Assembly (NCBI GenBank): GCA_964034945.1 | Contig: OZ035960.1 | Span: forward strand, 72,865,445-72,929,444 | Length of the DNA stretch: 64,000 nt | Direction of reading: 5' to 3' | From: Chrysopilus asiliformis | Lineage: Eukaryota; Arthropoda; Insecta; Diptera; Rhagionidae | In this document: one piece after another, positions 11,940 through 22,070 of the stretch | How the letters are laid out: each line of letters opens with the position of its first letter | How positions within the stretch are numbered: the stretch's first letter is position 1 | Notes under the pieces: model-generated | What the model saw: the letters and a program-made list of their open reading frames with translations, nothing else | Told to the model about the DNA's origin: nothing | The model's database searches: none | Program-made: the position numbers and the translations under genes

Positions 11940-13439
11940 TTGAGGGTTGACAATTGGAGAGTATCCCCTAAGCACTCCTTTTCGGATCATGCTAGGATAG
12001 TCTTCGGTATTAACTTCTCAAAGGAGGTACCTGAACATTACAGGAATGCTAGGAGAACTGACTGGTTTAAATTCTCAGAGGAAATGAGGCGGGAGACAGC
12101 TGGTCCGCATGGACCCACACCCCTCACCGCTTCTTCCATTGAGAAAGTGGTAGGGAAAATTAAACATAGACTTACCCAAGCCTTTAACGCTTCATGTCCG
12201 GTAACACGCAGTACCAAAAGCTCGACCACCCCATGGTGGAATGGAGAACTACGGCAACTGCGAGAACAGACCAGAAAACTGTTTCATACGGCAAAGTCTA
12301 CAAAGAGCGAGGAAGCTTGGACCAACTACAAGGCCAGCTTCAATGAGTATAAAAAAGAGATTAGGAGGGCCAAGTGGACATCGTGGAAAGATTTCTGTTG
12401 CTCAATCGAGGATACACAAGATGCTGCCAGACTCCGAAGGATCCTAAGTAGGACTCCATCGGCCCCGGTGCTCTTGGAAAATCCAGATGGAAGCACGACC
12501 GAATCAAGCCAGGAAACACTGGACCTCCTAATGGATACCCATTTCCCTGTAGATTGTCAAGGCAGCAATGGTAGTTATCATGCTCCAAAAATAACGGATA
12601 GGGACTTTCGGGTAGCAAATGAGATAATAAATGAACGTTCTGTAGCGTGGGCGATACACTCCTTCAGCCCCTATAAAGCAGCGGGCACGGACGGAATCAT
12701 CCCGGCCATGCTTCAGCACGCGTTGCCTTTTATCAAATCTTGGTTGATAAAACTCTTTAGAGGTTGCTTGCTAGCCAGGTATATACCGGAGTGCTGGAGA
12801 GAAGTTCGTGTGGCATTCATCCCCACGGCTGGGAAACGTTGTCACGTTAAACCAAAGGACTTCCGACCTATAAGTCTTTCATCGTTTTTACTGAAAACAC
12901 TAGAAAGAGTTATTGATCTTAGTATTAAGAACTCCTTGGACAGCGGCACAATATCTACGGCCCAACATGCCTACACTAAGGGCAAGTCTGTAGAGACAGC
13001 TCTACACAAGGTTGTGAGAACCTTAGAGGAAACTGCCCATCACAAGGAGTATGCCCTGGCAGCATTCCTGGACATTGAAGGTGCGTTTAATAACGTACAC
13101 ACAAGGTCTCTAGTGGGTGCACTTAGGCCACACAATGTCGACGAGACGCTAACTGAGTGGACAGAGCAGTTGCTCAATAGCAGAACAGTCTCAGCCACCA
13201 TTGGTATAAGTAACGTAAAGAGAGCGATCAACAGGGGAACACCGCAGGGGGGGATCCTATCGCCACTCTTGTGGAATCTAGCTCTGAACGAAATCCTCCT
13301 ATCGTTACAAGAAAAAGGAATAGAAGTTGTTGCGTACGCTGACGATGTGGTCGTTTTGGTAACAGGAAAATGTCTCCCAACACTAAGCGAACTCATGGAA
13401 TTAGCATTACGCGATATCACAAAGTGGGCGGAGCGCAAT
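11940..13439 (+). pseudogene. LOA ORF2 part 2: end of endonuclease and reverse transcriptase
   Basis: The frame resumes in the TSD and is open for about 500 codons. It begins with the end of the endonuclease (VDNWRV...SFSDHARI). The reverse transcriptase follows: AGTDGIIPAML, FRPISLSSFLLKTLERVID, AFLDIEGAFNNV (catalytic D), NRGTPQGGILSPLLWNLALN and VVAYADDVVVLV (the YADD active site, near residue 465 of this segment). It copies the element's RNA at the nicked target. The frame stops where the LTR retrotransposon enters at 13440 after WAERN. The minus-strand frame of 200 codons at 13040-13642 is a shadow. Confidence 0.9.
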
Positions 13440-14079
13440 TGTAGTGCATATAGATTTATAGAATTGTAAACAATAACATAAGAATATAGAAATGTAAACA
13501 ATAACATAGGAAGTACACTTTTCAAGATAATTAGCACGTGAGCATAAATATAAGCATAGCCACAAACAATGAAAAACCAAATATATGATTCATAAATATG
13601 CAACGCAGCAATTATGATTGAAACACTTCGGACTTCAATCATAATTGATTATTAACCAAAATGCATAATATAAATGTTGAAAAGATCGATGAACTTAAAT
13701 AGCTTAGTTAACATTAATTAGCTATAAAAGAAATTGTAACATATGAAATAAAATCAGAAGTTATTTTCAATTAGACTGTAAAAGTAAAATTGCTTGTTAC
13801 TTCTCCTCGGCAATAAGGTACCAGCCTGATAAGTTCGGCTTAGTACCTTTGCCTTGTCTAATATTCGGGCTGCTGAGAAGCGCCTAAACTATTAGCTGGT
13901 TCTCTTGCCAGCTGTATAAAATAAAGAATAAGACTATAGTTAACATTTCATTCTCTCTAAATTTCATAACGATGACTTCAAACATCTCTTCATCATTCTT
14001 ACGAATATTCACTTAAAGATCTCTTCATTTAATTGATGTCTTGAGGATAATAAATAACATTGCAACAAATCACATTACA
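13440..14079 (+). repeat. 5' LTR (640 bp)
   Basis: It starts tgtagtgcatat and ends aacaaatcacattaca. A TATA-like tataaaag at 13723-13730 is a plausible promoter, and an AATAAA-like polyadenylation signal lies near 13919-13925. Between them a potential hairpin is visible (aaggtacc...ggtacctt-like arms around 13815-13850). It differs from the 3' LTR at four sites that I can see, two of them in the last 120 bp. Confidence 0.92.
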
Positions 14080-14830
14080 TGGCGATCCTGCCCAACGACC
14101 CTGCAACAGTGGACGACAAAACAAAAGAAAAAAAGAAAAACCCGCAAGCTGGCGCGACAGTAAATTGATTACAATTTGAAGTAATTACAATTTGAAGTAA
14201 TTACAATTTGAAGACTGTGAAATGCTTTTTTTAACAATGGTAAATTTTGTGGAAAGAATTACTATCTGAGACTAATATGTAAAGAAAAATTTAAAATAAT
14301 TTGTTTTTGAAATTATTGTAGAGAAATTGGTATGACTGGATTTTTTTTCTCTTTCTTTCAATCCAACCTTTTAAAAGTAGAATTTTTCAACACAAAAAAA
14401 TAATATGAAATTCGAAAATCAATCGAAAGTAATACAAATGTTACAATACAAAAAAAAAATACCATAAATAAAAAATAAAAAAAATGAAAAACTTGAAAAA
14501 AGGCGTAAAAATTATTAACAATTAATGAAATTAGTTAGAGGCATTTTTTTAACCAATAAAATTAAACAATAAAAAGTTTAAGAATGAAAAAAAATATTTT
14601 AAATTGTACCATAAGATTACAAATTTCATTGTAAATATACAAACACACATTATAAGCGTTTTTTCTATCATTGTTTTAAATTCTAAGAGTTATTTTAAAA
14701 GAAAAAGAAAACCAATTAACTGGTTTAATTATTAAACAAAACATATTTTGCATCTAGAAACTATCATTGAATGCCAACAAATTTTCTTGTTTTTAAATAT
14801 ATATATAAACTTTTAAATAAGGAAAACAAA
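14080..14830 (+). other. LTR element leader: primer-binding region and AT-rich 5' untranslated region
   Basis: Directly after the LTR comes tggcgatcctgcc, with the TGG expected for pairing to a tRNA 3' CCA end; I do not assign the tRNA. A 16-bp word (attacaatttgaagta) is repeated about three times at 14167-14212. The rest is extremely A-rich leader without long frames. A possible upstream ATG at 14771 would add 20 residues to the small ORF below. Confidence 0.6.
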
Positions 14831-15028
14831 ATGGGTTCATCTGAATCTAAAACAAACGAAAATATAATAGTTACCCAAAGTAGCGTAAATGAAGGTTATA
14901 CTAAAACCGAACTGACAGTTGCAATAGCAGGAACTATAGCGGTTATCATAATTATATTATTAGCAATTTATTATACAAGAAAATATATCAGGAAACAAGT
15001 AATAAAAGTCATAGACAGAAAAATCTGA
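14831..15028 (+). CDS. Small membrane protein upstream of gag (possibly myristoylated)
   Basis: A 65-codon frame begins MGSSESK, which fits an N-myristoylation signal (Gly2, Ser at position 6 of the consensus window). A polar segment follows, then one strongly hydrophobic stretch (about residues 29-49, VAIAGTIAVIIIILLAIYY) and a basic tail (TRKYIRKQ). That predicts a single-pass or membrane-anchored peptide. It ends 1 bp before the gag ATG at 15030. In-frame with it, an ATG at 14771 could extend it. I do not recognise the family; it is not an envelope protein. It lies just outside tandem duplication II, so there is one copy. Confidence 0.55.
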   Translation: MGSSESKTNENIIVTQSSVNEGYTKTELTVAIAGTIAVIIIILLAIYYTRKYIRKQVIKVIDRKI

Positions 15029-15029
15029 T

Positions 15030-16055
15030 ATGGACAATGACACTATACTAAAAGATTTGTCAGACCAACTAAAAAATTTTAAGAAAACCCCACATAGAAA
15101 ATATTCAGAGAATTATCTATTGAAACTAACACTAAAGTTAAATGAATTTAAGGAAACATTTAAAGCAAACCTTAAACCCGAAAATACAACCGAGAATTTA
15201 GATAAAAAATTACAATTTATTGAATTGATAAAAAATTTAGAAGAAATAATTAAAGAAAAGACAAATCTCATATTAACAGAGATGGAAAGCTTCAACATTA
15301 TTGGCTACTTCAAAGTAGTACCAGAATACTCAGGCAAAAAGGAAGACTTAAATAAATTCATCAATACAATCAGTTTATTGGACAAAACAGTACCTGAAAC
15401 AAATAAAAATGACTTCCTAAAATTCATATTAAATACCAGAATTTCAGATTCAGTTCAAAATAAACTCAGGACATTTCCAACAATAACATCTATAAAAGAA
15501 TTAACAGAACATTTAAAAGAAATTTATAAATCGAAGAAAACAAGCAACGCTGTTTATGAAGAAATATCTAGAACACACCAAGGAAACAACCAAAACATAA
15601 CAACATTTGCCGAAAAAATAGACAGACTAATCACAGACCTAAACAATATTCAAATTCAAGAATTGGGAGAAGACAGTAAAGATGTCGTAATAAAATCTAA
15701 CGATCTAATTGCTCTCAATGCATTCAAGAAAGGTCTAAATGACACACATGTTCTACAGACAATAGAAGCTAGTAGGGTAAAAACGTTTAGAGAAGCAGTC
15801 TCTTTAGCCGAAGAAGTAGAAAACACTATAGGCGAAAAAAAAATTTACCACATGAATAATCAACAAAAACATTACCAAAATAATAGACCACAAAATAATA
15901 TAAGAAGTCGATACAATAATAACAATATTCATAGTAACAGAAATAGAAATAATGTTAACAATTATACAAATAAAAATGACAATAACAACTTTAAAACCAG
16001 TTATAATAACAATTATAATTATAACAGAAATAAAAACAATTCAAATAATTTTTAA
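15030..16055 (+). CDS. Gag of the LTR retrotransposon, C-terminally altered (copy 1)
   Basis: 341 codons. The first ~90 residues are charged and helical; a retrotransposon Gag capsid-like region follows (about 90-270: FNIIGYFKVVPEYSGKKEDL, later ALNAFKKGL and a SLAEEVE helix). An Asn-rich basic tail (~275-341) probably binds RNA; no CCHC knuckle is seen. The frame ends just where the sequence joins to the end of RNase H in another frame, so the natural C-terminus has probably been lost in the deletion. Gag would assemble the particle. The minus-strand frames over this interval are shadows. Confidence 0.75.
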   Translation: MDNDTILKDLSDQLKNFKKTPHRKYSENYLLKLTLKLNEFKETFKANLKPENTTENLDKKLQFIELIKNLEEIIKEKTNLILTEMESFNIIGYFKVVPEYSGKKEDLNKFINTISLLDKTVPETNKNDFLKFILNTRISDSVQNKLRTFPTITSIKELTEHLKEIYKSKKTSNAVYEEISRTHQGNNQNITTFAEKIDRLITDLNNIQIQELGEDSKDVVIKSNDLIALNAFKKGLNDTHVLQTIEASRVKTFREAVSLAEEVENTIGEKKIYHMNNQQKHYQNNRPQNNIRSRYNNNNIHSNRNRNNVNNYTNKNDNNNFKTSYNNNYNYNRNKNNSNNF

Positions 16056-16583
16056 ACAAGGAAAAATAAATACAAATGCAGATGCATTGTCAAGAATCCA
16101 ATTAGATTCTAATTCTTTAAAAACAATGATTCCGAAAACTGTCAATGTAGTAACAAGAAGTAAAGCAAAGAAATTAAATGAAATGAACACTCAGAAAGTG
16201 CAAACGGAAACCACTAACGAGCCTGATCAACTCTACATATGGGATTCTACTTCACTATCTGATATAAAAAATATAAGAAAACTTAAATTTGAGCTCAATG
16301 ATGAAATAAATAATAAAAGTCGCGCATATAAAAGTTTGCCTAATATATTAATTGATACAAAGGGGATAACAGTAGAATATAGCGATAATCTAGACTTGAA
16401 CTTAGGATCAGTACTGGAGAAGCTATCATTCGCATTAAGAAATGAAGATATAAATAAAATAGCGCTTGCAAAGAATGATAAAGTATTCGAATACGTAAAC
16501 ATTGATAAAATGAAAGACATTTTTAATAAAACACAACGCAATATGATGAATAAAGGTTGGCAAACACCTTCTTGTATAATATT
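16056..16583 (+). pseudogene. Pol remnant: RNase H tail and connector to integrase (copy 1)
   Basis: The overlapping frame reads FKQGKINTNADALSRI, the usual end of the RNase H domain of Ty3/gypsy Pol. About 150 residues of connector follow, including VVTRSKAKK and many charged residues. Upstream this frame passes straight into gag sequence, so protease, RT and most of RNase H were lost in one deletion near 16040-16060. The deletion is in both tandem copies, so it predates the duplication. The connector is interrupted at 16584 by a MITE and continues at 16794 (LYETPKII). Confidence 0.75.
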
Positions 16584-16793
16584 CGGCCCTAGCATGGAAT
16601 ACGTTTCGAATCGACATCGCGTTCGACTGCTCGTTTCGTTTCGAATTATCTTAGTGAGCATAGAAAAACGTGAAAATTTAATATTGCCAATTATTCGTTC
16701 GTCGTTTCGATTGCTACTAGATTCGAATTCCATGTTTTGAATTTTTCGTTTTCGACTTACATTCGATTCGAAACGTGTTCCATGCTAGGGCCG
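16584..16793. mobile_element. 210-bp foldback MITE in the pol connector (copy 1)
   Basis: Terminal inverted repeats cggccctagcatggaa and ttccatgctagggccg enclose an AT/CG-mixed palindromic interior rich in ttcgaat/attcgaa. The flanks are att on both sides, giving a 3-bp TSD; removing the element plus one att restores the Pol frame (CII|LYETP). The same insertion is in copy 2 at 20740-20949, so it predates the duplication. The class is uncertain. Confidence 0.75.
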
Positions 16794-17422
16794 ATTATAT
16801 GAAACCCCAAAGATTATTACAAATCTAAAAGAACAAATGAATTTAATAAAAGAATATCATGATTCTTTACACTCAGGTCACACTGGTGTAAAAAGAACGA
16901 TTGCAAAACTAAAACAAAAATATGTATGGAAAAATATGAATAAAATGGTAAAAAACTATATAAACAAGTGCATATCATGCTGCAGAAACAAAACAATACG
17001 TCACAATAGAGAAAAGTTGGTAATCACAAATACTCCATCAAAGACTTTCGAAATTGTTTCAGTTGACACAATTGGTCCATTAAAATTTTCGAACAATTAC
17101 CGATACATATTAACAATACAGTGTGAATTATCAAAATATGTAGAAGCATTTCCAATGGAAACAAAAGAAGCAAATGAAATAGCAAAAACATTAGTTGAAA
17201 AATTTATATTAAAATATGGTATTTTCAAAACACTAAAAACAGATCTAGGAACGGAGTTTATGAACGAAGTAATAAAAAACATCTGTAAATTGCTGAAAAT
17301 TGAACACATTACATCCACTCCATATCATCATGAAACTTTAGGATCAATAGAAAGAAACCATAGAGTTCTGAACGAATATTTGCACTCTTTTACTGACAAC
17401 TATGATTGGGATAATTGGTTAC
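16794..17422 (+). pseudogene. Integrase of the LTR retrotransposon, copy 1, broken by a hAT element
   Basis: Integrase inserts the cDNA into the genome. The zinc-binding HHCC module is visible (HDSLHSGHTG...CISCC), then the catalytic core: D in VDTIGPL, D in KTDLGTEF, and E in ETLGSIERNH, the DD-35-E triad. In copy 1 the frame is cut at 17423 by a hAT element after DNWLP and resumes at 19048 (YYTFSYNITPH). The duplication junction at 19211 then ends it, so copy 1 lacks the C-terminus. Confidence 0.88.
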
Positions 17423-17898
17423 CAGTGTTGGGCAAAACGGCGTAAAAAACAGTTTTTTACATTTTTCACGTAAAAAACGTAAAAAACGTAAAAAACGTAA
17501 AAAACGTAAAAAACGTAAAAAACTGGTAAAAAACGTAAAAAACGTAAAAAACCGTAAAAAACGTAAAAAATAGTAAAAAACCTAAAAAATGGGACATCGC
17601 AGTTCCTACAAAGTATGACAGTCTGTTTTAAAGTTTTTCTCAGCATTTTATTAGAGATCCTATAATATAGAGAGTGGACATCAGCACTTAATAAGTTTTT
17701 AGAATTTCTTTTCCCTTTTTCCAGTTTTATTTCAATTTCCGCTTCCGGAATGAGTCTCCTTGTGTTTAAAAACGATTTTTTGATGCAAACTTTAAAATTA
17801 CGCTTGTTGCTGCAAGAACTAGTCCAAATATGTTTCTTTAACCCTTTCATGCATACATTTTTCTATGGAATTAATTTTCACGGTTTTTGGTATCCAAG

Positions 17899-18106
17899 GG
17901 TTTTTGGGGTCGCTGATTAAGAGTCTGAAGTCAAAACTTCAAAATTCAAAATGGCGGATCCAATATGGCGGTCAAAAAAGATAAAATTCATTAGATTACG
18001 TTGAAAACTAGTACGTAATTTTATCTTTTTTGACCGCCATATTGGATCCGCCATTTTGAATTTTGAAGTTTTGACTTCAGATTCGTAATTAGCGACCCCA
18101 AAAACC
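17899..18106. mobile_element. Foldback element nested in the hAT element (first)
   Basis: Arms of about 88 bp mirror each other almost perfectly around a short spacer near 17990-18010; the outer words are ggtttttggggtcgct and agcgaccccaaaaacc, the inner ones aaaatggcggatccaatatg and its complement. The frame of 84 minus-strand codons here is a product of the palindrome. No TSD was established. Confidence 0.75.
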
Positions 18107-18329
18107 TTTATAAAGCTGATTACCGATTTTTTAACTGTAATAGATTTGCCACAGTTACATTTAATCTGCAAAAATAGCTACTTTTTTGCTCTTTATTTAT
18201 TTATAAAATGCAGTAATTATAAAAAAGCGCATATTACTTTTTTTCATAACAATTGATGTCTTAGGATACTTACGAAATGAATTTAGTCAATATAAGTGCA
18301 TGAAATATATGTTATAATATTAAAAAACT

Positions 18330-18564
18330 GGGCTGGAATCATGTATCTCCACGCGTCTCTGTTTTTCGACTTCGACGCAGCTTTTGACTCTTAACTTCGC
18401 CATATTAGCAGCTTCAAATTTCCTGGAATGACAGTTCAGAATCACGCTTCGATTCATAGTGACGATTCCGCGAAATTTCAAGTTGCAGATATGGCGAAGT
18501 CAAGAGTCAAAAGTTGCGTCGAAGCCGAAAGACAGAGACGCGTCGAGATACATGATTCCAGCCC
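18330..18564. mobile_element. Foldback element nested in the hAT element (second)
   Basis: Termini gggctggaatcatgtatct (18330) and agatacatgattccagccc (18564) are inverted repeats. The arms continue for about 100 bp (acgcgtctctg / cagagacgcgt, gacttcgacgcagcttttgac / mirrored). The 61-codon frame at 18428 lies inside the palindrome and is not taken as a gene. Confidence 0.72.
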
Positions 18565-19212
18565 TGAATTAGAAAAGGTGTTGTTGTACAACAACACTGC
18601 AACAAAGGGTTAAAATAGCCCATATGTCGCAAATCTCCACATTATTCACATTAATTAACGTTAAAATGAGTAGGCTGACGTAATGTGATGAAAGGATATA
18701 AACAGTTTTTGAACTCCGAGTTTAAAATCTTGTTCACATTCAAGAGGAAATGCTTTGTGTTTGCGGAAGACTATTGACCTTTTTATTGTTCTAAGATGAT
18801 TTATTTACGAATAATTAGGTACTATATTTAGTGAATGGCTACTTATTAAATTTTTTATCATCAATGTTTTAGGTTTTTTACAGTTTTTTACGTTTTTTAC
18901 GTTTGTTACGTTTTTTACGTTTTTTACGTTTTTTACGTTTTTTACGTTTTTTACGTTAAAATTGAGGTTTTTTACGCGTAATTTTTTACGCGTAAAAAAC
19001 TAGGTAAATTACTTTACGTAAAAAACCGGCACAACACTGTTGGTTACCATATTACACTTTTTCATACAACATAACACCACATACAGATACAAACTATTCT
19101 CCATTTGAATTAGTATACGGAAGATTAGCTAGTGTACCAAACGAATCAATTGAAAGTACACCAATATACAATTATGATACATATTTAGCAGAACTAAGAC
19201 ATAAGTTAAGCT

Positions 19213-20211
19213 TTGTCAGACCAACTAAAAAATTTTAAGAAAACCCCACATAGAAAATATTCAGAGAATTATCTATTGAAACTAACACTAAAGTTAAATG
19301 AATTTAAGGAAACATTTAAAGCAAACCTTAAACCCGAAAATACAACCGAGAATTTAGATAAAAAATTACAATTTATTGAATTGATAAAAAATTTAGAAGA
19401 AATAATTAAAGAAAAGACAAATCTCATATTAACAGAGATGGAAAGCTTCAACATTATTGGCTACTTCAAAGTAGTACCAGAATACTCAGGCAAAAAGGAA
19501 GACTTAAATAAATTCATCAATACAATCAGTTTATTGGACAAAACAGTACCTGAAACAAATAAAAATGACTTCCTAAAATTCATATTAAATACCAGAATTT
19601 CAGATTCAGTTCAAAATAAACTCAGGACATTTCCAACAATAACATCTATAAAAGAATTAACAGAACATTTAAAAGAAATTTATAAATCGAAGAAAACAAG
19701 CAACGCTGTTTATGAAGAAATATCTAGAACACACCAAGGAAACAACCAAAACATAACAACATTTGCCGAAAAAATAGACAGACTAATCACAGACCTAAAC
19801 AATATTCAAATTCAAGAATTGGGAGAAGACAGTAAAGATGTCGTAATAAAATCTAACGATCTAATTGCTCTCAATGCATTCAAGAAAGGTCTAAATGACA
19901 CACATGTTCTACAGACAATAGAAGCTAGTAGGGTAAAAACGTTTAGAGAAGCAGTCTCTTTAGCCGAAGAAGTAGAAAACACTATAGGCGAAAAAAAAAT
20001 TTACCACATGAATAATCAACAAAAACATTACCAAAATAATAGACCACAAAATAATATAAGAAGTCGATACAATAATAACAATATTCATAGTAACAGAAAT
20101 AGAAATAATGTTAACAATTATACAAATAAAAATGACAATAACAACTTTAAAACCAGTTATAATAACAATTATAATTATAACAGAAATAAAAACAATTCAA
20201 ATAATTTTTAA
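19213..20211 (+). pseudogene. Gag, copy 2 (5'-truncated)
   Basis: Same as the first gag from about its tenth codon (SDQLKNFKK...) to the Asn-rich tail, 332 codons. It has no natural start: the codons upstream are integrase sequence at the duplication junction. A leader or promoter for this copy is not visible, so it is best regarded as duplicated debris. Confidence 0.8.
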
Positions 20212-20739
20212 ACAAGGAAAAATAAATACAAATGCAGATGCATTGTCAAGAATCCAATTAGATTCTAATTCTTTAAAAACAATGATTCCGAAAACTGTCA
20301 ATGTAGTAACAAGAAGTAAAGCAAAGAAATTAAATGAAATGAACACTCAGAAAGTGCAAACGGAAACCACTAACGAGCCTGATCAACTCTACATATGGGA
20401 TTCTACTTCACTATCTGATATAAAAAATATAAGAAAACTTAAATTTGAGCTCAATGATGAAATAAATAATAAAAGTCGCGCATATAAAAGTTTGCCTAAT
20501 ATATTAATTGATACAAAGGGGATAACAGTAGAATATAGCGATAATCTAGACTTGAACTTAGGATCAGTACTGGAGAAGCTATCATTCGCATTAAGAAATG
20601 AAGATATAAATAAAATAGCGCTTGCAAAGAATGATAAAGTATTCGAATACGTAAACATTGATAAAATGAAAGACATTTTTAATAAAACACAACGCAATAT
20701 GATGAATAAAGGTTGGCAAACACCTTCTTGTATAATATT
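20212..20739 (+). pseudogene. Pol remnant: RNase H tail and connector (copy 2)
   Basis: Second copy of the GKINTNADALSR tail and the connector, with the same upstream deletion. The frame is interrupted at 20740 by the duplicated MITE and continues at 20950. Differences from copy 1 in this stretch are few and mostly within the MITE. Confidence 0.75.
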
Positions 20740-20949
20740 CGGCCCTAGCATGGAATACGTTTCGAATCGACATCGCGTTCGACTGCTCGTTTCGTTTCGA
20801 ATTATCTTAGCGAGCATAGAAAAACGTGCAAATTTAATATTGCCAATTATTCGTTCGTCGTTTCGATTGCTACTAGATTCGAATTCCATGTTTTGAATTT
20901 TTCGTTTTCGACTTACATTCGATTCGAAACGTGTTCCATGCTAGGGCCG
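20740..20949. mobile_element. 210-bp foldback MITE (copy 2)
   Basis: Counterpart of 16584-16793, with the same cggccctagcatggaa ends and att flanks. Two substitutions distinguish it from copy 1 (tagtgagc/tagcgagc and gtgaaaat/gtgcaaat). Confidence 0.8.
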
Positions 20950-22007
20950 ATTATATGAAACCCCAAAGATTATTACAAATCTAAATGAACAAATGAATTT
21001 AATAAAAGAATATCATGATTCTTTACACTCAGGTCACACTGGTGTAAAAAGAACGATTGCAAAACTAAAACAAAAATATGTATGGAAAAATATGAATAAA
21101 ATGGTAAAAAACTATATAAACAAGTGCATATCATGCTGCAGAAACAAAACAATACGTCACAATAGAGAAAAGTTGGTAATCACAAATACTCCATCAAAGA
21201 CTTTCGAAATTGTTTCAGTTGACACAATTGGTCCATTAAAATTTTCGAACAATTACCGATACATATTAACAATACAGTGTGAATTATCAAAATATGTAGA
21301 AGCATTTCCAATGGAAACAAAAGAAGCAAATGAAATAGCAAAAACATTAGTTGAAAAATTTATATTAAAATATGGTATTTTCAAAACACTAAAAACAGAT
21401 CTAGGAACGGAGTTTATGAACGAAGTAATAAAAAGCATCTGTAAATTGCTGAAAATTGAACACATTACATCCACTCCATATCATCATGAAACTTTAGGAT
21501 CAATAGAAAGAAACCATAGAGTTCTGAACGAATATTTGCACTCTTTTACTGACAACTATGATTGGGATAATTGGTTACCATATTACACTTTTTCATACAA
21601 CATAACACCACATACAGATACAAACTATTCTCCATTTGAATTAGTATAGGGAAGATTAGCTAGTGTACCAAACGAATCAATTGAAAGTACACCAATATAC
21701 AATTATGATACATATTTAGCAGAACTAAGACATAAGTTAAGCAATGCACAAAAATCAGCACAAAATCTCTTAAACAAAGCCAAACTAATACGCAAAAAAC
21801 ATTTTGATAAAAAGAGCAATGTAACCGAATTTAACGTAAATGACCTTGTACTATTAAGAAATGAAAACAGAAAGAAAAACGACAATTTATATAATGGTCC
21901 TTTTTCAATTATTGAAAGATTAGGAGTAAACTCCAAAATAAAAATTAAAGATAAAGTTAAACTAGTACACAATAATAGATTAAAAAAGTATATACATATT
22001 AATTAAT
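20950..22007 (+). pseudogene. Integrase, copy 2, with C-terminal domain and one nonsense codon
   Basis: The HHCC module and the D, D, E triad are as in copy 1. The hAT site is intact, so the core runs on to SPFELV, where a TAG at 21647-21649 stops it; copy 1 has a TAC (tyrosine) at this place (19116-19118). Beyond the stop the same frame continues to 22005 with a C-terminal region typical of gypsy integrases: KKHFDKKSNV, FNVNDLVLLRN, YNGPFSIIERLG and a basic tail ending at a TAA. Without the nonsense codon this would be a full-length integrase end. Confidence 0.85.
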
Positions 22008-22058
22008 ATAGTTTATAAAAATTTTCTTTTTTTTTTATATAAAATAAAATTTTTTTTT

Positions 22059-22070
22059 AAAGGGGAAAGG
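22059..22070 (+). other. Polypurine tract
   Basis: aaaggggaaagg abuts the 3' LTR directly. In retrotransposons this purine run resists RNase H and primes plus-strand DNA synthesis. It follows a short AT-rich 3' untranslated stretch after the integrase stop. Confidence 0.85.

Larger units (their letters stand above)
17423..19039. mobile_element. Non-autonomous hAT element with terminal cgtaaaaaa arrays
   Basis: The perfect 8-bp TSD ttggttac (17415-17422, 19040-19047) and ends cagtgttgggc / gccggcacaacactg identify a hAT element of 1617 bp. The equivalent site in tandem copy 2 (21571-21578) is empty and confirms the boundaries. No transposase frame is present. Both ends carry arrays of a 9-bp motif, cgtaaaaaa at about 17440-17575 and its complement ttttttacg at about 18875-19020. 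The interior holds two nested palindromes (17899-18106, 18330-18564). Confidence 0.93.
15056..19211. repeat. Tandem duplication II, copy 1 (4156 bp, carries the hAT insertion)
   Basis: Copy 1 runs from the 5' end of gag to the integrase C-terminal region and is followed directly by copy 2. The junction aagc|tttgtcag at 19211/19212 joins integrase codons back to gag codon ~10. Without the 1617-bp hAT plus its TSD, the unit is 2531 bp. At least five single-base differences separate the copies (e.g. near 16651, 16674, 16826, 17278 and 19118). Confidence 0.92.
19212..21742. repeat. Tandem duplication II, copy 2 (no hAT insertion)
   Basis: This repeats 15056-17422 plus 19048-19211. It has the gag/RNase H deletion junction and the 210-bp MITE (20740-20949) but an empty hAT target site at 21571-21578. 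The hAT therefore entered copy 1 after the duplication, assuming no precise excision. Copy 2 continues into the true 3' end of the element. Confidence 0.92.

Noticed and set aside
13040..13642. Minus-strand frame of 200 codons
   Set aside because: It lies opposite LOA reverse transcriptase and the 5' LTR; no domain, and the plus strand explains the openness.
14831..15028. Retroviral-type envelope gene in the LTR element
   Set aside because: The frame is only 65 codons and precedes gag; no env-like frame follows integrase before the 3' LTR.
16233..16733. Minus-strand frames of 166 codons (and the copy at 20389-20889)
   Set aside because: Shadow of the Pol connector, continuing into the MITE; Ser/Phe-rich composition is what antisense Lys/Asn-rich coding gives.
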